From NCBI GenBank assembly GCA_964557285.1, contig CAZKZS010000001.1, positions 1 through 64,000 of the forward strand: a stretch of DNA of 64,000 bases. The letters run 5' to 3'. Made by a program: the position numbers and the translations under genes. This DNA comes from SB15 sp964557285 (lineage in GTDB: Bacteria > Chloroflexota > Anaerolineae > Aggregatilineales > J027). Under the pieces are notes generated by a model. The model had not been told where the DNA came from and did no database searches. It was given only the letters and a program-made list of their open reading frames with translations. The stretch's first letter is position 1; each line of letters begins with the position of its first letter. Shown one piece after another: positions 1 through 9,026 of the stretch.

Positions 1-669
1 GATCACCAGCGCTAACCCCAGATCGGAGTCAACCTGTTCGCTTCCGGTCAGCACATCCAGCAGCTTTTTTGCCCCTGCCCCAAGAATAATCGGCGTTGCC
101 AGCAAAAAGCTGAAACGCGCGGATTCTTCTCGAATGAAGTCGCGGGACAAACCTGCTGCAATCGTACTGCCAGAACGCGAAATCCCCGGCATAATTGCCA
201 CTGCCTGAGCGCATCCGATGAGAATGGCGTCCAGCCAGGTCATGGAATCCAGAGCCTTTTTAGAGGCGGTAATTTTTTCGCTGATGGTTAGCACGGTGGC
301 AGTTACCAGCAGCATTGCAGCCACAAATGCGGGTTCTGAAAAAGTGCTTTCAAAATAATCCTCTAACAAAAACCCCACAATGGCCGCTGGTATGGTTCCA
401 ACGATGATGAACAATAATAGCTTTGCTTCTGAAAAGGTGCGCTGGCGCAGCGCGGTTAGCCCGGCCTGGAGCAGCCTAAGCCAATCTTGCCAGAAATAAA
501 TGATAATCGCTGTTGTCGTCCCAACATGCACAATCACATCATAAACCAACGGCGGGCTGTCCCATCCCAGCCACCAGGGAACAAGGACCAGATGACCGGA
601 ACTTGAAATGGGTAAAAATTCAGCCGCACCCTGTAGGATGCCTAAAATAAGCGCTTCAAATAAAGACAA
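1..669 (-). CDS. uppP: Undecaprenyl-diphosphate phosphatase UppP (partial, 3' end off the window)
   Basis: Integral membrane phosphatase that recycles undecaprenyl diphosphate to the monophosphate carrier for peptidoglycan and other envelope polymers. Reading the minus strand gives two family signatures: EFLPISSSGHL near residue 20 and PGISRSGST near residue 170, with hydrophobic helices between them. I place the start at a TTG (669-667) with an AAAGGA box about 8 nt upstream; an ATG-only search would miss it. About 223 codons are present; the family is usually 260-280 residues, so only the last helices are missing. It lies 19 bp downstream of tgt on the same strand and may be co-transcribed. 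Family call is firm; the start is probable. Confidence 0.93.
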   Translation of the reverse strand, partial: MSLFEALILGILQGAAEFLPISSSGHLVLVPWWLGWDSPPLVYDVIVHVGTTTAIIIYFWQDWLRLLQAGLTALRQRTFSEAKLLLFIIVGTIPAAIVGFLLEDYFESTFSEPAFVAAMLLVTATVLTISEKITASKKALDSMTWLDAILIGCAQAVAIMPGISRSGSTIAAGLSRDFIREESARFSFLLATPIILGAGAKKLLDVLTGSEQVDSDLGLALVI

Positions 670-688
670 AGCCGGTATCCTTTTTGAT

Positions 689-1819
689 TTACGATGTTAT
701 CTTTTCCGTTGAATGCCAGTCTGCCAGAAAAGCGGCTCTAAGCGCCGGAAAAGTTCCATTCAAAATAGAATTTCGTATTTCACGCATTAGCGTGACGAGA
801 AAATGCACGTTGTGGATGGTTAACAACACGATACCAAGTATTTCTTTCGCCCGCACCAGATGACGCAGATAAGCCCGGCTGAAATGGGTGCAGCAGTAGC
901 AGTCACAGTAGGAGTCGATGGGAGACTCATCGTGGGTGTACTGCTGTTTCCTTATATTCATGCGTCCGAAGCGAGTCAGGGCTGCCCCATGTCGGGCTTC
1001 GCGGGTAGGCATCACACAGTCAAAAATATCAATGCCCCGCGCGACCGCCTCTACCAAATCATCGGCCATGCCAACGCCCATCAGGTAACGTGGTTTGCTG
1101 GCAGGCAAAAGCGGCACACAGGAGTCCAGCGTCGCATACATTTCTGATTTGGTTTCCCCAACGGCCAGACCGCCCACAGCATAACCGGGGAAATCCATCG
1201 CGGTCAGCGTTTCGACGGAATAGCTCCGTAAATCCTCAAAGATGCCGCCCTGCACGATTCCAAAAAGTGTCTGCCGGGACGTATCGCCAGCTTGCAGGTG
1301 ATAATCCAGGCAGCGACGCGCCCAGCGATGGGTACGTTCTACCGCTTTTTCGACCTGATGGCGGTCAGTTGGCACGGAGCATTCATCAAACGCCATGATA
1401 ATATCAGCGCCGAGGTTGTGTTGAATCTGAATCGATTTTTCGGGGGTAAAACGGTGGGTCGAGCCATCGTGATGGCTGCGGAAAGTGACGCCCTCATCAT
1501 CAATTTTGCGAAGTTCTCCCAGGCTGAACACCTGAAACCCCCCCGAATCGGTCAGGATGGGGCCGTCCCACTGCATGAATGGATGTAAGCCGCCCATCTC
1601 GCGCACGAGTTCATCACCCGGACGCAGGTACAAGTGATAGGTGTTGGCAAGCACCAGACTCACGCCAATATCACGCAGGTCACGCGGCTGAAGTGATTTC
1701 ACTGTCGCCTGTGTGCCAACCGGCGCAAAAATGGGCGTGAGCAGATCACCGTGCGGGGTATGAAACACACCCGCCCTGGCCTGCCCCACTTCGGCTTTCA
1801 ATTCATAGGTGAAGGTCAC
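689..1819 (-). CDS. tgt: Queuine/preQ1 tRNA-guanine transglycosylase
   Basis: Exchanges guanine-34 for preQ1 in GUN-anticodon tRNAs on the way to queuosine. The 376-residue length is normal. DSGGFQ is at 91-96, the nucleophile motif FDCVMPTR has Asp267, and the C-terminal zinc site is CXCX2C at 305-310 with a later His (about 336). Translation starts at a GTG preceded by GGAGGG. It is transcribed away from the secreted-protein gene at 2016, leaving a 196-bp divergent spacer, and sits directly upstream of uppP. Confidence 0.96.
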   Translation of the reverse strand: MTFTYELKAEVGQARAGVFHTPHGDLLTPIFAPVGTQATVKSLQPRDLRDIGVSLVLANTYHLYLRPGDELVREMGGLHPFMQWDGPILTDSGGFQVFSLGELRKIDDEGVTFRSHHDGSTHRFTPEKSIQIQHNLGADIIMAFDECSVPTDRHQVEKAVERTHRWARRCLDYHLQAGDTSRQTLFGIVQGGIFEDLRSYSVETLTAMDFPGYAVGGLAVGETKSEMYATLDSCVPLLPASKPRYLMGVGMADDLVEAVARGIDIFDCVMPTREARHGAALTRFGRMNIRKQQYTHDESPIDSYCDCYCCTHFSRAYLRHLVRAKEILGIVLLTIHNVHFLVTLMREIRNSILNGTFPALRAAFLADWHSTEKITS

Positions 1820-2015
1820 CCAAACCCTCCATTAGCAACGTCTGCGATAAAAGGGCGAAGGAGGAAAAGATGCAGAACGTTTACTAAAGGCCACTATAAT
1901 AACAAGGCGTTAGAAAATTGCAACCGCCGTATAGCTAAATTTTTTCCAACTCAGCGGCAGAAACCCTTTTCCTGTGCTATTGTAGAGATGATTTAGGAAT
2001 ACGTAAGGGAAAGCT

Positions 2016-2783
2016 ATGCTCAAAAAACTCCTTTTCGCAGCGCTGGTTCTGGTGGGACTCGCCAGCCTGTACCCGGTTCAACCCTCCACCGCACAGAGTG
2101 GCTCTGTGGGTGACATCGTACTAATCCAGTTCAGCACCTATGTCGGCATTAACCCGCCCCTGACGGCTGCCGAACTAGATCGGGGAGAAATTGACCGCCC
2201 CTTTTTTGCTGAATACAACATTGATCCGGTAGATTTGCGGACAGCCCCTTTAAGCTGCACCTCCCCGATTTTGCCGGATGAGGAAATTGTGGTTGGGGTT
2301 ATCGGCTGGCGGGTGCAAATCGAACTGCAAAATCGGTTTTATGAATTCCGCACCAACTACGGGGGTTCGGTGGTAATTCGCTGTGTGGGCGGCCAGCAGA
2401 TTGATTTTAATGCTACCGGACGCGGCATCGGCACGACCATTAGCGGAGAAGCCGCCACCACTGCCGCCATGAATCATCTGAGTGGACAGTTGGATGTAGG
2501 TACTATTACCATCGAACGGGCGGAAAACCCCGGCGAGGACGACCCGCGTGTGCTTTATAACTGGCGTCCCTGGGTTTATCCTGATGCCAGCCTGGGGTGT
2601 GCGCTTAGCGGGGTGGATTACGATGTGCGCGATACGTTTGGCTACAATGTGAATCTGACCGTGAACGGACGCCGTTATAATTATCGTGTGCGGGGTGATG
2701 GCGGGCAGGTCATCTGGTGTGTAGGGGGACGGCCGGATACGAGCAGCATCGGCATCACCTTCCCAACAACGGAAGGACAGTAA
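2016..2783 (+). CDS. Secreted protein with two copies of a Cys-paired beta domain
   Basis: No named family recognised. Residues 1-26 form a signal peptide (Lys-Lys, hydrophobic run, then STAQ). The mature part has two related units. Each opens with a Leu-Ser/Gly-Cys motif (PLSC about 75, SLGC about 195), continues with beta-type sequence and ends in a Y-(E/N)-(F/Y)-R... then (I/W)-x-C-V-G-G motif (RCVGG and WCVGG). The cysteines in each unit probably form a disulfide outside the cell. The start follows an AAGGGA box. The next gene begins 4 bp after the stop, so the two are likely co-transcribed. Function unknown. Confidence 0.8.
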   Translation: MLKKLLFAALVLVGLASLYPVQPSTAQSGSVGDIVLIQFSTYVGINPPLTAAELDRGEIDRPFFAEYNIDPVDLRTAPLSCTSPILPDEEIVVGVIGWRVQIELQNRFYEFRTNYGGSVVIRCVGGQQIDFNATGRGIGTTISGEAATTAAMNHLSGQLDVGTITIERAENPGEDDPRVLYNWRPWVYPDASLGCALSGVDYDVRDTFGYNVNLTVNGRRYNYRVRGDGGQVIWCVGGRPDTSSIGITFPTTEGQ

Positions 2784-2787
2784 AGAG

Positions 2788-3135
2788 ATGAGCGACGTTG
2801 AAGATATACTCAATGCCCATACGCCGGAAGTGCAGCAGATGGCGGCAGCGCTGCGAAAACTGGTAAAAGAGGCCGCACCGGAACTGGAAGAAGAAGGCAA
2901 ACGCGGTTGGGGAAATATCCTGTATAAAGCAGGTGAGGTGGTTTGTGCCATTTCCCCGCATAAGGATCATATCAATGTGAACTTCTATAAAGGAACAAGC
3001 CTCAGCGACCCCAACCACCTGCTCGAAGGCACAGGCAAAGCCCTGCGCCATGTCAAAATCAACAGCCTGGATACCATGCCTACCGAAGCCCTGACTCAAC
3101 TGATTCAGGAAGCCTACCAACTCCGCAATGCCTGA
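2788..3135 (+). CDS. DUF1801 (YdhG-like) domain protein
   Basis: A 115-residue cytoplasmic protein with the DUF1801 pattern: an N-terminal helix on leucine-rich pairs (VQQMAAALRKLVKEAAPELEE), a GW segment, a central strand pair (VCAISPHKDHINVNFYKG) and a C-terminal region with HVKI. Related proteins resemble the iron-chaperone frataxin fold, but the biochemical role of the bacterial members is not established. It is 4 bp downstream of the secreted-protein gene and followed by a strong terminator. Confidence 0.75.
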   Translation: MSDVEDILNAHTPEVQQMAAALRKLVKEAAPELEEEGKRGWGNILYKAGEVVCAISPHKDHINVNFYKGTSLSDPNHLLEGTGKALRHVKINSLDTMPTEALTQLIQEAYQLRNA

Positions 3136-3150
3136 GATAAAAAGTCGATA

Positions 3151-3180
3151 AAAATCCCGTGCCAAACACGGGATTTTTTA
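3151..3180 (+). terminator. Intrinsic terminator after the DUF1801 gene
   Basis: An 11-bp perfect stem (AAAATCCCGTG / CACGGGATTTT) with a 5-nt loop (CCAAA), running into T residues. It ends the 2016-3135 unit. Confidence 0.9.
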
Positions 3181-3260
3181 CATTGTTCTTACTCTATTCG
3201 TGCTACATTCCAGGCTGTGGTGCGTAGAATGAATCGCCCGAATGATAAATAAGGAAAGAA

Positions 3261-5033
3261 ATGCCCAGACGATACCGTGACCGGCCTGTGCCGGATGTTT
3301 CCATTGATACCCGCCGCGTGCTGCGTTATCTGCGTCCCTACTGGAAACGGATGGTGCTGGCCTGCATTGCCCTCATTGGTGCGACCCTGTTGGGGTTGAT
3401 TTTCCCGATGGTGGTCAAAAATCTGCTGGATGAGGTGCTGATTCTGGAAAGCAGCGCTCAACTCAATCGTCTTACGCTCGGTTTGATGGGTGTATTTCTG
3501 CTGCAATCGGTGTTTAAATTTGTCCAGAATTACCAGCTTGCCTATGTCGGCGAACTGATTATCCTGGATTTGCGGGAACATTTGTTTAATCACCTGACGC
3601 GGCTGTCATTGGGATTTTTTAGTGACCGCCGCACGGGGGAACTGGTCAGCCGTTTTTCCTCCGATTCGGTGCGGCTGCGCGGGGTGCTGACCTCTCAAAT
3701 CACGACCATTCTTTCCCAGAGTATGACTCTGGTCGGCTCACTGGTCATGATGATTTACCTCAACTGGCGGCTCATGGCGTTTATCGTGGTTATTGTGCCA
3801 ATCATCGTTGGCATTGGCCGCTATTTTGGCGTCTGGATGCGAAAACTCAGCACCGAAAAACAGGATGCAGTTGCCGCTTCAATGGTGGCGGTTGAGGAAG
3901 CCATTAGCGGGATACGAGTGGTGAAGTCGTTTGCGCGGGAAGATTTTGAGGAGCAGCGCTACCGTAAAAGTCAGGATGACGTTTTTCATGTTGCCCGCAA
4001 AAACATGCGCCTGAACAACATTTTTAACCCCTTGATGTCCTTTGTCGGCTTTGCTTCGCTTTCAGCGTTTTTGTGGATGGGCGGACGTGAAGTGCTGGCA
4101 GGCAATTTATCGGCAGGAGAACTGGTCGCGTTTATGTTTTACGGCTCGAATGTTGCCGGCAGCCTGACCAGTTTTGTAGGCGTTTATACCAGCTTGCAGG
4201 AAGCGCTTGGCGGCACAAAACGTATCTTTGAAATCATTGATATGCAGCCCGAAATTGCGGATAAACCTCATGCCAAACCGCTTCCGCTTGCACGCGGTGA
4301 AATTCAGTTTGAGGATGTGTCCTTTACCTATCGGGAAGGGGTTCCCGTGCTGCACAACATTGATTTGACCGTGCGCCCTGGCGAAATTCTGGCGCTGGTT
4401 GGTCCATCGGGGGCGGGCAAAACCACCCTGTTTAACCTGATTCCGCGTTTTTACGACCCTGATTCAGGCCGTATTTGTGTAGATGGCATTGATATTCGGG
4501 AGGTGACTCAGCGCAGTTTGCGCTCTCAGATTGGCATTGTGCCGCAGGATACGCAGCTTTTTGGCGGGACAATCCGCGACAATATCCTGTATGGCAAACT
4601 GGACGCAACGGACGCCGAACTGATAGAGGCTGCCCGTGCTGCCAATGCCCATGAGTTCATCATGGAATTTCCTGAAGGCTATGATACGGTGGTCGGCGAA
4701 CGGGGCGTGAAACTCAGCGGCGGGCAGCGCCAGCGCATTGCCATCGCGCGGGCGATTCTTAAAAATCCACGAATCCTGCTGCTGGATGAAGCGACCAGTT
4801 CCCTCGACAGCGAATCGGAACGACTGGTGCAGGAAGCCTTGCAGCGTCTGATGCACAATCGAACAACCCTCATCATCGCGCACCGCCTGAGTACCATCAA
4901 GTCAGCAGACCGGATTGCCGTGCTGCAAAAAGGCCGGATTGTGGAACTGGGAACACATGAGCAGTTGATGGCACATGACCAGCTTTATGCCCGCCTCTAT
5001 AATATGCAGTTCCGCGAACTGGAAACCGTTTAA
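3261..5033 (+). CDS. ABC exporter half-transporter (MsbA/lipid-multidrug type)
   Basis: A 590-residue fused protein: an N-terminal six-helix ABC exporter membrane domain (about 25-310) and a C-terminal ATPase. Walker A is GPSGAGKTT at 381-389, the Q-loop is PQDTQ, the signature LSGGQRQR is near 485, Walker B is ILLLDEATSSLD and the switch is IIAHRLST. It should act as a dimer and export a hydrophobic substrate that cannot be named from sequence. A close paralogue sits at 9027. The start follows AAGGAAAGAA. Confidence 0.93.
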   Translation: MPRRYRDRPVPDVSIDTRRVLRYLRPYWKRMVLACIALIGATLLGLIFPMVVKNLLDEVLILESSAQLNRLTLGLMGVFLLQSVFKFVQNYQLAYVGELIILDLREHLFNHLTRLSLGFFSDRRTGELVSRFSSDSVRLRGVLTSQITTILSQSMTLVGSLVMMIYLNWRLMAFIVVIVPIIVGIGRYFGVWMRKLSTEKQDAVAASMVAVEEAISGIRVVKSFAREDFEEQRYRKSQDDVFHVARKNMRLNNIFNPLMSFVGFASLSAFLWMGGREVLAGNLSAGELVAFMFYGSNVAGSLTSFVGVYTSLQEALGGTKRIFEIIDMQPEIADKPHAKPLPLARGEIQFEDVSFTYREGVPVLHNIDLTVRPGEILALVGPSGAGKTTLFNLIPRFYDPDSGRICVDGIDIREVTQRSLRSQIGIVPQDTQLFGGTIRDNILYGKLDATDAELIEAARAANAHEFIMEFPEGYDTVVGERGVKLSGGQRQRIAIARAILKNPRILLLDEATSSLDSESERLVQEALQRLMHNRTTLIIAHRLSTIKSADRIAVLQKGRIVELGTHEQLMAHDQLYARLYNMQFRELETV

Positions 5034-5100
5034 TTTTTTCTGGGGCGCAAAATGCGCCCCTGCTACAATTATTCATGAATATACTGCGTGAGAAGCGCCT

Positions 5101-6186
5101 ATGAACGACCCTGCCCTGTGGCTGCTGCGGGAGGCGGAACGCTATTTATTATCTCTGGATGAAAGTGCGGCTGCACTTCAAATCTCACGCCCTGCTTTAG
5201 AAAATCTGATTCAAAAAGGCGAATTAACAAAACTTGTTTTTAAGGGGTGTGCTTTTGTCGCATCCTATGAGATTGACCTTTATAAATCGGTCAAAAAAGG
5301 CATAACAACAATGATTCACCTGGATAACAACCCATTTGTAGGAATCAATCCTTACCTGATGAGTCTATTGCAAACGCCCGGCACAGGGGCAACCACTTCC
5401 CTCTATCCAAGTTTTCATTCTGATCACATTACCCATATCAAGGATTTTTTGAATCGGTACTTGCCGCGTCATTATATTGCGATGACCGAACCCTCCCTTC
5501 AAATTCAGGTTAAACAGAGTGAGGACGATGTTTTTATCAAAGATAGTTCTCCTCGTCCTGATGTAGCAATTTACCAGCGACACCCCGCTTCCGAATCGCT
5601 GAAGTCGGCGGCCGTTCCCACGCCAACGTTGCAATTGCCGTTGAAATTACAGGAACAAAAGACTTTGATGGCTATCAATGTGTATGAGTTTAAGACGATG
5701 GAAAGTGAACGACGCGGCACACCTGTGGTCAGAATAGAACTACTTTCGCCTGCCAACATGCCGGGCAGCCGATACGATGCGGCCTATCAGCAGAATCGAA
5801 TGAAGTGCCTTTTAGCGAACACTGCTTTAATAGAAATTGACTATTTACATGAATATCCCTCTCCTGTGCATGGAATCCCGCTTTATCCGCAGGAGGAGGA
5901 TTCAAAACCTTATAATATTGCAGTGACTGACCCGCGTGTGGAAAAGGTAGAAGTTTATCTGTTTGGTATTAATGAAACTGTTCCGGTGGTAGCCATTCCT
6001 TTAGCAGGCGAAGAAAGAATCAATTTTGATTTTGGTCAGCCTTATGACCACACCTGGGAAACATCCCGTTTTGGGATGGATATTGATTATGAACAGGAAC
6101 CCCTTCGTTTGAGCCGTTACAGTGATTCCGACCAGCAAATCATTCGCCAGCGAATGTTGGAGATTCAACAACAGGTTCAAAAGTAA
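5101..6186 (+). CDS. HTH-DUF4058 fusion protein
   Basis: Residues 1-65 look like an excisionase-type helix-turn-helix (LSLDESAAALQISRPALENL, then a strand-rich tail ending at YEIDLYKS). Residues 75-361 match DUF4058: NPFV near 77, LYPSFHSDHI at 101-110, RPDVAIY at 152-158, RIELLSPAN at 211-219 and LIEIDYLHE near 243-251. The PD...xE-(I/L)-LSP arrangement recalls Uma2-like PD-(D/E)XK proteins, but the usual K after the LSPAN segment reads M, and Q replaces K in the YxxKR motif, so activity is doubtful. Placed between an ABC exporter and a convergent membrane gene. Function unknown. Confidence 0.7.
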   Translation: MNDPALWLLREAERYLLSLDESAAALQISRPALENLIQKGELTKLVFKGCAFVASYEIDLYKSVKKGITTMIHLDNNPFVGINPYLMSLLQTPGTGATTSLYPSFHSDHITHIKDFLNRYLPRHYIAMTEPSLQIQVKQSEDDVFIKDSSPRPDVAIYQRHPASESLKSAAVPTPTLQLPLKLQEQKTLMAINVYEFKTMESERRGTPVVRIELLSPANMPGSRYDAAYQQNRMKCLLANTALIEIDYLHEYPSPVHGIPLYPQEEDSKPYNIAVTDPRVEKVEVYLFGINETVPVVAIPLAGEERINFDFGQPYDHTWETSRFGMDIDYEQEPLRLSRYSDSDQQIIRQRMLEIQQQVQK

Positions 6187-6189
6187 TTC

Positions 6190-8169
6190 TTACTGGCGGG
6201 CGAAAAAAGGCGTATCCGACACGGTAATGGAGTCAATCGGAATCACATCATCGGGTAGGGACTGGCGGGTATCCGCATCCAGTGGACTTAATCGCACAAC
6301 ATCCGGTATCCGGTAAATCCCTGTCGTCAGCCGCAGACAGTCTTTCTCCACTGGAGCATCCAAAAAAATAGGTCGAATATCGGTACTGGTTTGTCCACTT
6401 TCCCATTCCGAAAGCGGATACAGCCCACCCCATAAATCACCGTCCGCCTGCCCGATAAATTCTGCCCCACAAAACGCATGAACAAAAATCCGCACCGGCG
6501 CCGGCTGCTCAATTTGCCATCGGGTCAAAATCGTAATCGTCTGCTGGTCAGACGTTATCCGCGCTTCCGCATGGAGCAAGGACAGGCCGCTTTCAGGATA
6601 TACCGCCAGAGGAGGGCTATCTGCCAGCGTAGCAGCATTTCCCCCGACGTACACCGGATAAAACTCCCTGCTGTGAAAATACGTCACGATGATATGGTCG
6701 GTCTGGTCAAGCTGGCTGTATAAATCTGCTCCAAAAAGGGGAAAATTCTGCGGGGTGAAGTTAAACGGCTCGTAGCGAATACTTTCCAGATGAGACACCA
6801 CCGAATCAAACGGGTTAGCGGCAGGCTGATTTGTGTTCAGGCGGAAAAAAGCATTGTAATCGCTGCCGTTGAGCATAAACACGCTGCCTTCTGTTCCCAG
6901 TAAAAAGGTCGTTTGATGGGGCGAGAGATACGCGGGCGCGTTGACCAGTATCACCTGATGGTCATTATAAATCGCGTGCGATTCCACCACCTCTATCAGC
7001 CGCCAGCCATATCGACTTTGCAGCAGCATTTCCTCCCGTCGGGCGGATAAAAAGGGCAGGCTGACCAGTAGAGGGATAACTAAAAACAGCAGGACAGGAA
7101 ATTTCCACATCCCCTTAAGAAAGTAGAGTATCCCGCCGAAGATGATGCCCCAGAAAATACTTGCCCCCAACGCGCTGATGTACATCAGGCGCGGCGACCC
7201 CAGCGTGTAATTGAGTTCCAGAAAAAAGATGGAAGGCACAGCCGCCGCCACATACCAGCCCAGCCCAAACAGGGCAGGTAAAAGCAAACGGCGGGTGCGA
7301 AAAAATATCAGCAGCAGCGCCAGAATCACCGCCCCAACCGTGAGTCCGATAGAAAGATGAATGTAGGGGGAAATTTCGCCATAGCCTAGAATCCGGCGGG
7401 CAAGGGCATGAAGTGGATAAGCCAGACCCTGCAAAAAATAAGCGGCAGTAAAATCGGGGGATACATTGCGGGAGACATAGGATTCGGCGGCGTGAGGAAC
7501 AGTCACCCGCAGCCCGATATAAGCCGCAGACAGGGCAAAAACTGGAATCAGCACCACCGCGACACGGACAAGTTTAATCCTTTTCCACAGCAGAATCACC
7601 AGCCCCACCATGAAAGGCGATAGCAGCACCCCATTTTCGTGCGCGAAGGTCGCTGCAAATGCGCTGAGCCAGACCAGAATCAGCATCGGCAGTCCGGCAC
7701 GACCTTTCAGCCATTTCAAAGCTGCCCATAACGATAAACACAGCGCGACTCCGGTCAGGATATGGAAAAACGAGCTAATCCACGTCACGGCCTGATAATT
7801 GAAGGGAAAAATGACAAAGGTCAGCCCCGCGATTCCCATCCCCCACCGATTTTTGGGGGCAAGCTGATAGGCGATTTGCCCGATAAGCACCCCTGTTGCC
7901 CCAAAAAGCAGAACATTGATCCAGTGGTAAAAAGCGGGGTGCGAAATGTGATTGTACAGCAGCTTCCACACGGAAAAGGTCATGGGGCGGTAATAGGGAA
8001 AAGCCGGATCGCCGTCCCACTGCTGAAGTCCATCTCCTTCCGCCACAATTTGAAAATTGGGCAGGTCATCCAGATAAAACGGAACGCGGACAGTGTATCC
8101 GTATAGCACAATGGCCGCCAGCAGGGGCAGCACCGCAAGAAACCAGGTTTTAACCATGCGACTTATCAT
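6190..8169 (-). CDS. Polytopic membrane protein, GT-C glycosyltransferase-like
   Basis: A 659-residue protein with about ten membrane segments in the first 400 residues and a soluble C-terminal domain of about 250 residues. After the first helix an acidic pair, YLDDLPNF (Asp34-Asp35), sits in the position of the catalytic acidic motif in GT-C enzymes, which use polyprenyl-linked sugars. This suggests a sugar transferase for envelope glycoconjugates; the acceptor is unknown. The start could be Met1 or Met5. The gene ends 3 bp from the stop of the convergent DUF4058 gene. Confidence 0.6.
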   Translation of the reverse strand: MISRMVKTWFLAVLPLLAAIVLYGYTVRVPFYLDDLPNFQIVAEGDGLQQWDGDPAFPYYRPMTFSVWKLLYNHISHPAFYHWINVLLFGATGVLIGQIAYQLAPKNRWGMGIAGLTFVIFPFNYQAVTWISSFFHILTGVALCLSLWAALKWLKGRAGLPMLILVWLSAFAATFAHENGVLLSPFMVGLVILLWKRIKLVRVAVVLIPVFALSAAYIGLRVTVPHAAESYVSRNVSPDFTAAYFLQGLAYPLHALARRILGYGEISPYIHLSIGLTVGAVILALLLIFFRTRRLLLPALFGLGWYVAAAVPSIFFLELNYTLGSPRLMYISALGASIFWGIIFGGILYFLKGMWKFPVLLFLVIPLLVSLPFLSARREEMLLQSRYGWRLIEVVESHAIYNDHQVILVNAPAYLSPHQTTFLLGTEGSVFMLNGSDYNAFFRLNTNQPAANPFDSVVSHLESIRYEPFNFTPQNFPLFGADLYSQLDQTDHIIVTYFHSREFYPVYVGGNAATLADSPPLAVYPESGLSLLHAEARITSDQQTITILTRWQIEQPAPVRIFVHAFCGAEFIGQADGDLWGGLYPLSEWESGQTSTDIRPIFLDAPVEKDCLRLTTGIYRIPDVVRLSPLDADTRQSLPDDVIPIDSITVSDTPFFARQ

Positions 8170-8210
8170 AAGGGCTGGTCAGGGAAACAAAAAGGGCGGT
8201 TGCCCGCCCG

Positions 8211-8603
8211 CTAGTCATCGGTTTGTCCGGCTCGTTGGATTTGCCGCAGCGTGGTTAGACGTTCTTTGTCCTGCTGCTCAAGTTCAAGACGGGTTAATTT
8301 TTCCTCGTAGGGCATGATAAATTCCTGAACGAGAACAGAGGAGGCATTTCTATCAATATATGGATAGACAAAATTGGAGAAAAAGTAGCGCAGCCAGTTG
8401 CGCCTTGCCAGCGTTACCTGATACTCATCGTCCGTGTTCGGCTGATGGTTTTCCCACCAATCCTGCTGCGTGATTCGGCGGGGCGGCTTGTTGAGTTCTG
8501 AGATGGTTTTTTGCATGGCAAGCTGCTGTTTGAGACTCCACGCATATATTCCCAGACCCCCCATTATCGCCCCCATAATAAAAGCGAATTTAGGATTCAT
8601 CAT
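8211..8603 (-). CDS. Small single-pass membrane protein, unknown
   Basis: 130 residues: a membrane segment at about 7-25 (FAFIMGAIMGGLGIYAWS), then a charged region rich in Gln and Arg, with a coiled-coil-like C-terminus (YEEKLTRLELEQQDKERLTTL). No family recognised. It overlaps the end of the upstream gene by 14 bp, so the two probably form a translationally coupled pair. Confidence 0.6.
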   Translation of the reverse strand: MMNPKFAFIMGAIMGGLGIYAWSLKQQLAMQKTISELNKPPRRITQQDWWENHQPNTDDEYQVTLARRNWLRYFFSNFVYPYIDRNASSVLVQEFIMPYEEKLTRLELEQQDKERLTTLRQIQRAGQTDD

Positions 8604-8904
8604 TGTATGCTTCTAACAACTCCAGAAATTCATCTTCGTACCATGCTTTGATGGAATGAGGATAATCCGACAAATTCATTTTTGCGCCTAATTCTTTGGC
8701 ATATTGTATAAAGGCTCTGTCATCAGCTTTTCTAATCATATTGAGTATATTGGTAACGCTATTTAAAATAGTTTTTACAGCAGTATCATCTGGATTAACC
8801 ATAGCCAGATTTTCGGCGGCTCTGACTGCTCTTTGGGCAGCCACAAACATCTCGTGGCGTTCGGGGAGGCTTAGTTTTTTATTGGGTTTGCTTGGAAAGT
8901 TCAT
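8590..8904 (-). CDS. Small helical cytoplasmic protein, unknown
   Basis: 104 residues, mostly helical, acidic at the C-terminus (WYEDEFLELLEAYNDES). No recognised domain. A good AAAGGAG box precedes the ATG. The codons are more A/T-rich than those of the neighbours, a hint of different ancestry. It overlaps the next gene by 14 bp. Confidence 0.6.
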   Translation of the reverse strand: MNFPSKPNKKLSLPERHEMFVAAQRAVRAAENLAMVNPDDTAVKTILNSVTNILNMIRKADDRAFIQYAKELGAKMNLSDYPHSIKAWYEDEFLELLEAYNDES

Positions 8905-9026
8905 CAGCTTTCTCCTTTGAAACTAGAATAACTGAAAATTGGTTTTCCTGCATCCCAGTTTTTACGCTGCTCTTACAGTCAGCATGGTAGACTCGTTTTG
9001 TTCTCATTTTCACGAAGGACACTTCC

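Noticed and set aside
1820..2015. TATAAT at 1895 as the promoter of the gene at 2016
   Set aside because: No -35 match at 16-18 bp and it is more than 110 bp from the start; too weak to list.
2250..2951. Long minus-strand frame over the secreted-protein gene
   Set aside because: No ribosome binding site, no recognisable domain; opposite to a gene with a clear signal peptide.
5042..5060. Hairpin GGGGCGC / GCGCCCC after the first ABC exporter as a terminator
   Set aside because: No T run follows on either strand and it is only a 7-bp stem; it may be structural but I cannot support termination.
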